64,000 nucleotides of DNA, from the NCBI RefSeq assembly GCF_002863005.1, contig NZ_PKDG01000025.1, forward strand, positions 62,001-126,000, read 5' to 3'. Positions 52,411 through 63,362 of the stretch are shown here, in pieces. Origin of the DNA: Pseudoxanthomonas sp. (lineage in GTDB: Bacteria > Pseudomonadota > Gammaproteobacteria > Xanthomonadales > Xanthomonadaceae). Position 1 is the first letter of the stretch. Each line of letters opens with the position of its first letter. Below the pieces are notes generated by a model. It searched no databases. It was not told the DNA's origin and saw only the letters and a list, made by a program, of their open reading frames with translations. The position numbers and the translations under genes are program-made.

Positions 52411-55277
52411 GCGAGGGCGGGCCCGAACGTCGCCGGCAGGCGCTGGCGCTGTTCCGCGAGGCGGTGGAGATCGCGCCGGCCCAGCGCGACGCATGGCTCG
52501 CGGGCGCCTGCGGCGGCGACGCCGCGCTGCGGGCCGATGTGGATGCACTGCTGGCCGCGGACGCGAGCGGCACGGAACCGTTCGCCGGCGATGCGCTGGC
52601 CTGGGGCCGTGCGTTCCGCGACGAGCACGGCGACGTGGCACGCGATGCGCTGGTCGGCCGCAGCATCGGTCCCTGGCGCCTCACCGGCATCCTCGGCCAT
52701 GGCGGCATGGGCGCCGTCTACCGCGTCGACCGCGACGACGGCGCCTACGCGCAGCATGCCGCGCTGAAGCTGATCCGCGCCGGCACCGACTCGCAGGCGG
52801 CGCGCGAACGCTTCCTGCGCGAGCGGCAGATCCTCGCCCGGCTGCGCCATCCGAACATCGCCACGCTGCTCGACGGCGGCATCAGCGGCGAAGGCGACCC
52901 GTGGTTCGTGATGGAACTCGTCGACGGCGAGCCGATCGACCGCTGGTGCGACACGCGGCAGCTGGGCCTGCGCCAGCGCATCGTGCTGTTCCTGCAGGTG
53001 GTCGATGCGGTCCGCCATGCGCATCGGAACCTGGTCGTCCATCGCGATCTGAAGCCCTCCAACCTGCTGGTGGATGCCGACGGACGGGTGAAGCTGCTCG
53101 ACTTCGGCATCGCCAAGGAACTCGCCGATACGCGCGCAGTGACGGTCGACCGCGCGCTGACCTTCGAGTACGCCTCGCCCGAGCAACTGCTCGACGCACC
53201 CATCACCACCGCCACCGACCTGTGGCAACTGGGCGTGGTGCTGCACCGCCTGCTGGCGGGCGCGCATCCGTTCGGGGTGACGCGCGAAACGCCGGTGGCG
53301 CACCAGCTGCAGCAGCTGGATCGCGATCCGGAGCCACTGACGCGGGCGGCGTCGCACGCCAGCAGCGAGCAGGCCGCGCAGCGCGGAGGCCACACCCCGG
53401 CATCGCTCGCACGCGCGCTGCGGGGAAGCCTGGCGCAGATCGTGCAGGCCTGCCTGCGCCGTGATCCGGAAGCGCGCTATGCCTCGGCGGACGTATTGGC
53501 GAACGATCTGCGCGCCTGGCTCGACGACCGGCCGATCAGCGCGGTACCCTTGTCGCGGGTCGACCGCGCGTGGCTGTGGCTGCGACGCAACCGCGCCCTG
53601 GCGGCGGCGTCGGGCATCGTCGCGGTGGCGTTGCTGGCCGGTACGGGCGTCGCCGTGTGGCAGGCCCGCGAAGCACGCGCGCAGGCGCGTATCGCCGAGC
53701 ATGAGGCTGCGAACGCACGGGCCACGCTGGCGTTCCTCTCCGATACGCTGGCGGCCGCCTCGCCCGAGCAGGCCGGCAGCAGGGAAGTCAGCGTGCGCCA
53801 ACTCCTCGACCAGGCGCGGGCCAAGCTCGAACAGCGCACCCTGGATCCCCAGGTCAGGCAACCGGTCCAGCGGATGCTCGGCCGTTTGTACCTGGCGATC
53901 GGGGAGCAGCAGGCCGCCGTCGACGTGTTTGCGGCGGGGCTCGAGGGCGTCGAGCCGCAGCAGCAGGACGAAGCGCTCGCGCTGGCCGATGACCTGGTGG
54001 CCTATTCGGATGCACTGGCCGATCTGGAGCACAACGCCGAGGCGTTCGCGGCGGCCGAGCAGGCCGTGGCGTTGCGAAGGCGTTTCGCGCCCGACGATCC
54101 CGAGCAGCAACTGCGCGCGATGGCGCATCTCACGCTGGGCCATGTCGAGAAGTTCGGCCTGGACGCCTGCCGGAAGCGGGCCGAGGCGTCGCTCGCGTTC
54201 GCCAAGCAGATGCACGATCCGCCGGTCGACATCGTGCTCGATATCTACTCCGACATCAGCACCGCCGCCAACTTCCAGAACGATCGGCGCCGCCTGCTTT
54301 CGGTCAGCCGCGAGGGACTGGCGTATGCCGACACGCATGGCATCGCCGCCCATTCACCGGTGCGGCAGTCCCTGACCCGCGGCCTGGTCGCCGGGCTGGT
54401 GCTGGAGGGCCGGTCCGGGGAAGCGGAACAGGTGATCCGCAAGGCGATCGCCGACGGCGAGAAGACCGGCGGGTACGGCGGTGCCAGCGAAACCGTGCTC
54501 TACCAGACGCTCGCGGAAACCCTGATCGGTCAAGGACGCTACCGCGAGGCGCTGCTTGCGCTGGACAGGAGTTACGCCCTGTCCAGCCAGGCCGGCGAGG
54601 GGCCGCGCAACCTGGCCATGGCGCTCACCAACATCGCCACGCTCAACCTCATGTACGGCGACTACGCGACTGCCCTGGCACGCTCCACGCAGGGCATGGC
54701 ACGACTGCTGGAGGCGGAGGTTCCACCTGACGATACGTTCCGCCGCAGCGCGGAGCGCACGCACGCGCGCGTGCTGATCGCCAACGACCGGTTCGATGAC
54801 GCGGCCCGCCAGCTCGACAGCCTGCTGGAACGCGCGCGACGCCTGGATGGCGAGGACTCCGAGGAGTACGCGCTGGTGCTTGGCGACCAGCTCGGCCTGT
54901 ATCGCCGGATCGGCGATGTGGCGCGCGGGGTCCCGCTGCTGGCCGACCTGCGCCTCCGCATGACACGGCGTGGCGTGCCCCAGACGCACGAACAGTTCGG
55001 TCACTTCTTCGGTTACGAGGCAGCCTTCGACCGCATGCGCGGCGACGCGGGACGGGCGGAGCAGCACCAGCGCGAAGCGTTCCGCCGGCTCGCGTCCAGC
55101 GCAAGCGCCGTCGACGCGGCGATCGCGCGCGCCGCCCTGGCCGGCGACGTCGCGGTGCGCGGCGACAGGGCGCAGGCGAAGGAGCTCCTGGCCATCGCCC
55201 TGCCGGTATTGCGCGCTGCGTTGCTGCCGGGCGAGCGCAATCTCGCCGCGGCGGAACGGCTGGCCACCATGCTGTGA
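52407..55277 (+). CDS. Membrane Ser/Thr protein kinase with C-terminal TPR-like region
   Basis: The protein has 956 residues. A helical lead (1-85) precedes a Hanks-type kinase: glycine loop LGHGGMGAVY (97-105), Lys121, HRDLKPSN (212-219), DFG (232-234) and ASPEQ, all catalytic residues present. A membrane helix spans about 398-418. The remaining 540 residues are helical repeats of TPR type (ARATLAFLSDTLAAASPEQAG, GRLYLAIGEQQAAVDVF, ALLALDRSYALSSQAGEG), probably periplasmic, and serve as sensor. It is coupled to the sigma factor gene upstream and converges on an exported-protein operon. Confidence 0.9.
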   Translation: MSEGGPERRRQALALFREAVEIAPAQRDAWLAGACGGDAALRADVDALLAADASGTEPFAGDALAWGRAFRDEHGDVARDALVGRSIGPWRLTGILGHGGMGAVYRVDRDDGAYAQHAALKLIRAGTDSQAARERFLRERQILARLRHPNIATLLDGGISGEGDPWFVMELVDGEPIDRWCDTRQLGLRQRIVLFLQVVDAVRHAHRNLVVHRDLKPSNLLVDADGRVKLLDFGIAKELADTRAVTVDRALTFEYASPEQLLDAPITTATDLWQLGVVLHRLLAGAHPFGVTRETPVAHQLQQLDRDPEPLTRAASHASSEQAAQRGGHTPASLARALRGSLAQIVQACLRRDPEARYASADVLANDLRAWLDDRPISAVPLSRVDRAWLWLRRNRALAAASGIVAVALLAGTGVAVWQAREARAQARIAEHEAANARATLAFLSDTLAAASPEQAGSREVSVRQLLDQARAKLEQRTLDPQVRQPVQRMLGRLYLAIGEQQAAVDVFAAGLEGVEPQQQDEALALADDLVAYSDALADLEHNAEAFAAAEQAVALRRRFAPDDPEQQLRAMAHLTLGHVEKFGLDACRKRAEASLAFAKQMHDPPVDIVLDIYSDISTAANFQNDRRRLLSVSREGLAYADTHGIAAHSPVRQSLTRGLVAGLVLEGRSGEAEQVIRKAIADGEKTGGYGGASETVLYQTLAETLIGQGRYREALLALDRSYALSSQAGEGPRNLAMALTNIATLNLMYGDYATALARSTQGMARLLEAEVPPDDTFRRSAERTHARVLIANDRFDDAARQLDSLLERARRLDGEDSEEYALVLGDQLGLYRRIGDVARGVPLLADLRLRMTRRGVPQTHEQFGHFFGYEAAFDRMRGDAGRAEQHQREAFRRLASSASAVDAAIARAALAGDVAVRGDRAQAKELLAIALPVLRAALLPGERNLAAAERLATML

Positions 55278-55290
55278 ACCCGCGAGCGCG

Positions 55291-56973
55291 CTACTGCTCG
55301 CAGGGCGCGATCGGCGTCAGCGTGTAGCGCTCCGTCCCGCTGTTGCAGCGCGTGCCCATCGGCGTCTTCACGCACCCGTTGCCTGACCCGGTCAGCGTGC
55401 CTCCGCGCTCGTCGGCCGAGACGGAATACGTGCCATTGCCGTAGACGCCGACGCCGCCCATGTTGCCCTGATAGCGGTAGGTCCCGCCCTCCTCGCTGCT
55501 CGGCGTGAAGGTCACCACATTGCCGCCTCCGCTGATCGTGAACGGCTCGCCGAGGTTGCAGACGGTGCCGGTCCCGTAGAACGCATCCAGCCCGCCTGCC
55601 GCGGTGTAAGCCTGCGGGCGCTTGGTGTCGAAGGCCAGCGTCGCGCGTCCCACGCCGCGCTTGCTGCGCGCTTCGAACGTGATGCTGGCCTCTTCGTTCT
55701 TCTTGTCCGGCCCCGCATAGGCGTACTTCGCATCCGCCGGCACCTTGCCGCCCGCGGGCTGCAGGCTCGCGCCGCCGCTGAGCGTCGCGGTCACCGTGCC
55801 GCCGGCGGGCGCGCCATCGGACTTCGCGCGCGGAATGGCCTCCAGATCGAACGCGGTGCTCGGGCGGATGCCCTTGCGCTTGCCGGGATTGCTGGTGACC
55901 TTGAGCTCCACGCAGCGGCCGCTTTCCCACGGCCCTCCGCCCTGGCCGACACCGCGCAGCATCATCTCGGCGACCATCTGCAGGTAGACGAAGGACTGCT
56001 CGGCCAGCTGCGCCGCGTGCTTCACTTCATCCATGCGGAAGATGCTGAAACCGCTATGGTCGCCGAAATCCTCGTAGCCGCTGCCGGGCGTACGTCCGTA
56101 GCCCATCCTGACGTCGAAGGACTGCGGCTTGCCGCCGACCGTGCCGCCTGCGGACATGGTCATGCTCGCCGTCGATCCGGCATTGTCCTGGATCAGGTGC
56201 GCGTCGTTGTCGAGGAACCGTTCTAGCTTGAATTCACTGCGCACACGTCCGCCCGCACCGGCCTGGCCGACGACGTTCATCTGCGAATCCACGTTCAGCG
56301 TCACCGTCAGCTTGCCTTCCGCATCCGGGCAGGCGTCGATGTGGACCTTGATCTTCATCTTGCCCGACAGCCCGTCGGTGGCCTTGCCGTCGAATTCCAG
56401 CGTCTGGTCCAGCGAACCGTCGGCACCGAAGTGCAGCTCCGCACCGCCCTTGCCGTCCTTGTCGGCGCCCAGCTTCACCGGTCCGGCCTTGACCAGGTCG
56501 GCCAGTTGTTCGTCCGACATGGTCTGCACCGCGCCATTGACCATGCCGCCGGCGATCAGGCCGCCGAAGGCGCCCACCGCGAGGCCGGTGAAGCCGGCAT
56601 CCAGGCCGCTGCCATCGAAGGCCGCCGGGATCATCCGCGGCACATCGGCCTGCGTGCCGCGCAGGGCGCGCTCGTTCTGCTCGCCCCATGCCCTGAGCGC
56701 CGCCACCGCGTTCGCTTCGCCACCCAGCGCATCGACCATGCCGGTGGCTTCCATCACCCGGTAGTGCACCAGGTAGTCGAACAGCGCCATCTTTCGAAGC
56801 GTGGCGTCGGGCTCCGAGGCGCGGAATGCATCCCTCTGCGCGCGCGTCGGCATCAATTTCGCACGATTGTCGGCGACGCCTGCGTCGCCGGATTCCGCGT
56901 CCGGGCGCGAGCAGGCGGCGATCATGCAGGCCGTGAGCGTGAGGCAGGCGAGGAGGCGCGTCTTCATGGACAT
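55291..56973 (-). CDS. Large lipoprotein of unknown function
   Basis: The protein has 560 residues. MSMKTRLLACLTLTACMIAAC ends in a lipobox. Residues 30-200 are helical with a glycine-rich stretch (GLAVGAFGGLIAGGMVNGAVQ). The middle is beta-rich (ADGSLDQTLEFDGKATDG, MTMSAGGTVGGKPQSF). The C-terminal about 90 residues have repeated GGG/YRYQGNMGGVGVYGNGTYSV patterns and a likely Cys pair (GNGCVKTPMGTRCNSG). I recognise no family. It is third in a minus-strand set with a DUF2272 protein and another exported protein, and ends 13 bp from the kinase gene stop. Confidence 0.72.
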   Translation of the reverse strand: MSMKTRLLACLTLTACMIAACSRPDAESGDAGVADNRAKLMPTRAQRDAFRASEPDATLRKMALFDYLVHYRVMEATGMVDALGGEANAVAALRAWGEQNERALRGTQADVPRMIPAAFDGSGLDAGFTGLAVGAFGGLIAGGMVNGAVQTMSDEQLADLVKAGPVKLGADKDGKGGAELHFGADGSLDQTLEFDGKATDGLSGKMKIKVHIDACPDAEGKLTVTLNVDSQMNVVGQAGAGGRVRSEFKLERFLDNDAHLIQDNAGSTASMTMSAGGTVGGKPQSFDVRMGYGRTPGSGYEDFGDHSGFSIFRMDEVKHAAQLAEQSFVYLQMVAEMMLRGVGQGGGPWESGRCVELKVTSNPGKRKGIRPSTAFDLEAIPRAKSDGAPAGGTVTATLSGGASLQPAGGKVPADAKYAYAGPDKKNEEASITFEARSKRGVGRATLAFDTKRPQAYTAAGGLDAFYGTGTVCNLGEPFTISGGGNVVTFTPSSEEGGTYRYQGNMGGVGVYGNGTYSVSADERGGTLTGSGNGCVKTPMGTRCNSGTERYTLTPIAPCEQ

Positions 56974-56986
56974 ATCCCGGCAGGGG

Positions 56987-57841
56987 TCAACGGTCGGCGG
57001 TCGTGGCGAGCAGCGTGCGGGTGTCGGCTGATCGGAGCTTCAGCAGGGCAGCCCAGTCCTGCCGGTTGAGGCTGCAGTGCGCGGGGACATCCGGGCTGCA
57101 GGCGGCATCGCCAGCCGCACGTGCCGGCAGGTCGGCGAAACGGCCCTGTGCATCCAGGCGCAGCATCCGCAGCGCGACGGTCTGCTGCACGTTGCCGCCG
57201 ACCAGCCACGCCATGCCGTCCTGCGCGGACACGACGATGTCGCAGTGCATCGGCAGGCTGTCGCCGGCATCGAGGCTGTCGATCAGTCCCGCATAACCCA
57301 GCGCACGCGACCGACCCCGCACGTAGCAGAGCAGGTCACCGGGTGCCGGTGCCGCCTCGTCCGGGGCGACCAGCCGATAGGGCGCCGTCGGCGATGCGTG
57401 GCGCGCGGCGCGCACGTAGTCGACATGGCGCGACGAGGTGCCGAAGCCCGGTACGCGCGCCTGCCGCATTACCCAGGACACGAACGCCGCCGACCATGGC
57501 ATGTCGACCACGAAGCTGCGGCACGCCGCGCCCGCGCCACCGCAACCGCTGCCGAGCCCGCTGCCGTTCCAGTACGCCGCCACCTTGCGCCAGGCCGGCG
57601 CACCGTCGGCCAGCACGTCGTTCTCCGCTTCGTAGACCGCCTGCCCACCGACCCGGCCTTCCGCATCGATGAAGGGGCGGAACCACGCGTGGTTCTCCTG
57701 GCAGGCGATGGCCGCGATGCGCGTGGCCACGTCGGTCGACGCCGTCCGGGTGCGCAGTTGTGGACAGGGATCGGTGGCACGGGCAGGGGGTGCGTACCAG
57801 AGGGTGGCAAGGGCGAACAACAGCAGCAGTGCGGGCTTCAT
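56987..57841 (-). CDS. Exported DUF2272 protein, putative peptidoglycan-amidase fold
   Basis: The protein has 284 residues with a Sec signal (MKPALLLLFALATLWYAPPARA). RIAAIACQENHAWFRPFID, then VDMPWSAAFVSWVMRQARVPGFGTSSRHVDYVRAAR and PAPGDLLCYVRGRS are the DUF2272 pattern, which aligns with CHAP/NlpC cysteine peptidases (WCAAFVSW). Here Ser stands at the position of the usual catalytic Cys, and the later His/Asp region is MHCDIVVSAQDGMAWLVGGN. It may be an altered or inactive cell-wall hydrolase. It lies 13 bp upstream of the lipoprotein gene. Confidence 0.78.
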   Translation of the reverse strand: MKPALLLLFALATLWYAPPARATDPCPQLRTRTASTDVATRIAAIACQENHAWFRPFIDAEGRVGGQAVYEAENDVLADGAPAWRKVAAYWNGSGLGSGCGGAGAACRSFVVDMPWSAAFVSWVMRQARVPGFGTSSRHVDYVRAARHASPTAPYRLVAPDEAAPAPGDLLCYVRGRSRALGYAGLIDSLDAGDSLPMHCDIVVSAQDGMAWLVGGNVQQTVALRMLRLDAQGRFADLPARAAGDAACSPDVPAHCSLNRQDWAALLKLRSADTRTLLATTADR

Positions 57842-57894
57842 CGGGTGTCATCCATGGCGGAGGGAGGCAGGCGCACGGCCTGCCGCTGGCGTGA

Positions 57895-60785
<2,891 letters not shown>

Positions 60786-60786
60786 G

Positions 60787-61134
60787 ATGACGATGTCCTT
60801 GCAGAAGACGACCCTGGACGCCATGCCGGACGCGACGATGGACGACTCCTTCGATCATGATGCGCGCGATGCGATCGCGCGCCTCGGCGAGCACGACCTG
60901 CAGAACATCGACCGGGCGATCCTTTCGTCGCTGGGTCGGGACTGGAAGAAAGCGGGGTTCATCACCGCAGGCGTCATGATCGCGGCTCCGGACGAGTACG
61001 AGGATCTGCCGGAGATGTTCTACGCATCCAGGATCCGCGCACTCGCCGAGGCATCGCGCATCGAGACGAAAGGCGATGCGCTTGCATTGAAGACCTTCGA
61101 GATCCGTCTCGCACCCGCAAAGGACGTGGCCTGA
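60787..61134 (+). CDS. Small DUF3658-like protein within the formaldehyde operon
   Basis: The protein has 115 residues from [20 protein letters not shown]. It contains [25 protein letters not shown] and [36 protein letters not shown], which resembles the DUF3658 domain, a small winged-helix-like unit of unknown role. It is sandwiched between frmA and fghA with gaps of 1 bp each, so it is certainly cotranscribed with them. A regulatory or accessory role in formaldehyde stress is possible but not shown. Confidence 0.75.
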   Translation: MTMSLQKTTLDAMPDATMDDSFDHDARDAIARLGEHDLQNIDRAILSSLGRDWKKAGFITAGVMIAAPDEYEDLPEMFYASRIRALAEASRIETKGDALALKTFEIRLAPAKDVA

Positions 61135-61135
61135 C

Positions 61136-61972
61136 ATGACGATCCAGCGCATTGAGCACCGCGCCTGCTTTGGCGGCTGGCAGGACGTCTACGAACACGC
61201 ATCCCGCACCCTCGGTTGCACGATGCGCTTCGCCGTCTACCTGCCCCCGCAGGCGGGAACGCAGAAGCTGCCGGTGCTGTACTGGCTGTCCGGCCTGACC
61301 TGCACCGAGCAGAACTTCATCACCAAGGCCGGTGCGCAGCGCTACGCCGCCGAGCACGGCGTGATCCTGGTCGCGCCGGATACCAGTCCACGGGGCGACG
61401 ACGTCGCCGATGCCGACGGCTATGACCTCGGCAAGGGCGCTGGCTTCTACGTCAATGCCACGCAGGCCCCGTGGGCAGCGCACTACCGCATGTACGACTA
61501 CGTGGTCCACGAGGTGCCAGCGCTCATCGAAGCGAATTTCCCGGCCACCGATGCGCGCGCGATCAGCGGACACTCGATGGGCGGGCACGGTGCGTTGACC
61601 GTCGCACTGAAGAATCCCGGCCGCTACCGCAGCGTGTCCGCATTCTCGCCGATCGTCGCGCCGTCGCAGGTACCGTGGGGCGAAAAGGCGTTCGGCGCCT
61701 ATCTCGGCAGCGACCGCGATGCGTGGAAGCACTACGATGCCGTCGCACTGATCCGCGATGCCTCCGAACGCTTGCCGCTGCTGGTCGACCAAGGCGATGC
61801 GGACGAATTCCTGAATGTCCAGTTGAAGCCCGAGCTGCTGCAGGCCGCCGCCGACGCCGCAGGCCATCCGCTGACGCTGCGCCTGCAACCCGGCTACGAC
61901 CACAGCTATTACTTCATCGCCAGCTTCATCGGCGAGCACATCGCCTACCACGCAAAGGCGCTCGACGCGTAG
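61136..61972 (+). CDS. fghA: S-formylglutathione hydrolase
   Basis: The protein has 278 residues, an esterase-D type alpha/beta hydrolase. The nucleophile is Ser147 in [12 protein letters not shown]. The Asp is in [11 protein letters not shown] and the His in [40 protein letters not shown] is family-specific. It releases formate and glutathione, finishing the FrmA pathway. Its TAG stop (61970-61972) is the TAG of a GTAG repeat that begins a tandem REP array. Confidence 0.95.
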   Translation: MTIQRIEHRACFGGWQDVYEHASRTLGCTMRFAVYLPPQAGTQKLPVLYWLSGLTCTEQNFITKAGAQRYAAEHGVILVAPDTSPRGDDVADADGYDLGKGAGFYVNATQAPWAAHYRMYDYVVHEVPALIEANFPATDARAISGHSMGGHGALTVALKNPGRYRSVSAFSPIVAPSQVPWGEKAFGAYLGSDRDAWKHYDAVALIRDASERLPLLVDQGDADEFLNVQLKPELLQAAADAAGHPLTLRLQPGYDHSYYFIASFIGEHIAYHAKALDA

Positions 61973-62291
61973 GGCGGACTCAAGCCCGCCGTCGAGGCCA
62001 TTGGCGCGCCCGTGATGGCGACGGTGAGCCAAGGCCCACCCTACAATGCGTAGCACGACCGCAATGATCCGACACTGCGCCCACGTGCGCGCGGCGCACG
62101 CTACGTCATCGGTGAGCAGAGCGCGCGCCACCCGAAACGCCTCGTGCGCGTAGGCGGGCTCAAGCCCGCCGTCGAGGTCTTTGGCGTGCCTGCGATGATG
62201 GTGGGCCAAGGCCCTACGATGCGCGTAGCGTGCGCCGTGCGCACGACCGTGGGGATCCACCAACGCGCCACGTTGGCACGGCGCACGCTAC
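61969..62291. repeat. Tandem array of four GTAG-headed REP pairs
   Basis: Four inverted pairs follow one another: E1 61969-62044 (GTAGGGCGGACT...CACCCTAC), F1 62050-62104 (GTAGCACGACC...GCGCACGCTAC), E2 62150-62217 (GTAGGCGGGCTC...GGCCCTAC) and F2 62225-62291 (GTAGCGTGCGCC...GCGCACGCTAC). E1 and E2 share a long direct match (CTCAAGCCCGCCGTCGAGG), as do F1 and F2 ends, giving a duplicated E-F unit of about 180 bp. The array fills the whole gap between fghA and the convergent ATP-PPase gene and overlaps both stop codons. No gene is seen inside. Confidence 0.82.
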
Positions 62292-62962
62292 GTGTAATCG
62301 GTGAAGGCGAAGCGCCCGTCGCGCAGTTCGGTATCGCCCTGGGCCAGGAGGAGCGGCGCGTCGAACATCGGACCGGCCGAGACGCAGGTGTGGAATTCGC
62401 CGTTCTCCCCGCAGGGATCGATGCCGGTCGGCAGCGCGTCAAGCAATGCACGGTCGAAGGCATGGCCGGCGAAGCGTGCATCCAGTTGCTGCGTGTCCAC
62501 GCAGCACAGGTCGGCGCGCAGGCCGCCACCGATCATCTCGCGTGCCAGCGCTGCCGTATCCGCCCCGAACAGCGGCGTCAGCACGTCCCAGCCGATCTTG
62601 CCCAGGCTCTGCACGCGGTACGCGCGGACGTCGTCCAGGAACAGGTCGCCGAACGCCATCGTTCGCAGGCCGGGCCAGCGTTGCGAAGCGTCCGCCAGCG
62701 CAGCGGCCATCGCGCGTGCGTAGTCTTCGTTCGTGCACCGCGCGGGAATCATCGCTTCGATCAGCGGCAGGCCGCTCGCCCGCGCCTGCGCGTGCAGGAC
62801 GGTGCGACGGATCCCTTGCATGGAGACTCGCTGGTCATGGTCCGTCAGCGTGGTCAGCAGCCCGACGACGTCCACGTCATCGCGCTGGCGCAGGACGTGC
62901 AGGGTCCAGGCTGCATCCTTGCCGCCACTCCAGGCGAGCAGTATCGGGAGGCGTTCGGCCAT
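62288..62962 (-). CDS. ATP-pyrophosphatase of the Dph6/DUF71 (MJ0570-related) family
   Basis: The protein has 224 residues. LLAWSGGKDAAWTLHVLR is the PP-loop. GIRRTVLHAQARASGLPL, LRTMAFGDLFLDDVRAYRVQ and GENGEFHTCVSAGPMF follow, the last being the family signature. Eukaryotic relatives amidate diphthine, but bacteria have no diphthamide, so the substrate is unknown. The TAG stop lies in the last REP arm. Its start codon overlaps the end of the 114-residue gene upstream. Confidence 0.85.
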   Translation of the reverse strand: MAERLPILLAWSGGKDAAWTLHVLRQRDDVDVVGLLTTLTDHDQRVSMQGIRRTVLHAQARASGLPLIEAMIPARCTNEDYARAMAAALADASQRWPGLRTMAFGDLFLDDVRAYRVQSLGKIGWDVLTPLFGADTAALAREMIGGGLRADLCCVDTQQLDARFAGHAFDRALLDALPTGIDPCGENGEFHTCVSAGPMFDAPLLLAQGDTELRDGRFAFTDYT

Positions 62963-63306
62963 CAGGCCGCGGACACGTCGCGCAACTCCCAGGCGCTTCC
63001 CGCCAACAGGCGCAGGCGGTGCTTCAGCACCTGTCCGGGAATGGACGAGGTGGCGACCAGCAGGATGCTCAGGTCGTCCTGTTGGCCACGGACGGTCGCG
63101 CCGTCGTCGACCACGCCCAGGCCGGGATCGACTTCATCGGGTTCTTCCTGGCGCGCGCGCCAGCGCTCGAACAGGCTGCTGGTACGCAGCGCGTGCTGCA
63201 GTTGCGCGGCGAATTCGTCCGCACCGTGCGCATCGAAACTGAAAGCCGGATCGCCGCCGCGTGCGCGGCCGGGATCGGGCAGGCTGATGTAGTAACGAAC
63301 GGCCAT
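62962..63306 (-). CDS. Conserved-looking small protein of unknown function
   Basis: The protein has 114 residues, MAVRYYISLPDPGRARGGDPAFSFDAHGADEFAAQLQHALRT-like in opening, with no signal or membrane segment. The Met at 63306 has the sharp change to coding-like sequence. Its TGA shares one base with the ATP-PPase start (62962), so the two are translationally coupled. I recognise no family. It probably assists or regulates the ATP-PPase. Confidence 0.65.
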   Translation of the reverse strand: MAVRYYISLPDPGRARGGDPAFSFDAHGADEFAAQLQHALRTSSLFERWRARQEEPDEVDPGLGVVDDGATVRGQQDDLSILLVATSSIPGQVLKHRLRLLAGSAWELRDVSAA

Positions 63307-63362
63307 GGCACCCCCGGTAGAAACGTGGGGCATAGCGTTATCCACGGCGCGTTAGCCGGCCG

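Noticed and set aside
61969-62291. CRISPR-like repeats
   Set aside because: The repeated parts are inverted GTAG-headed arms with related, not unique, spacers and only two copies of each; no cas genes are present.
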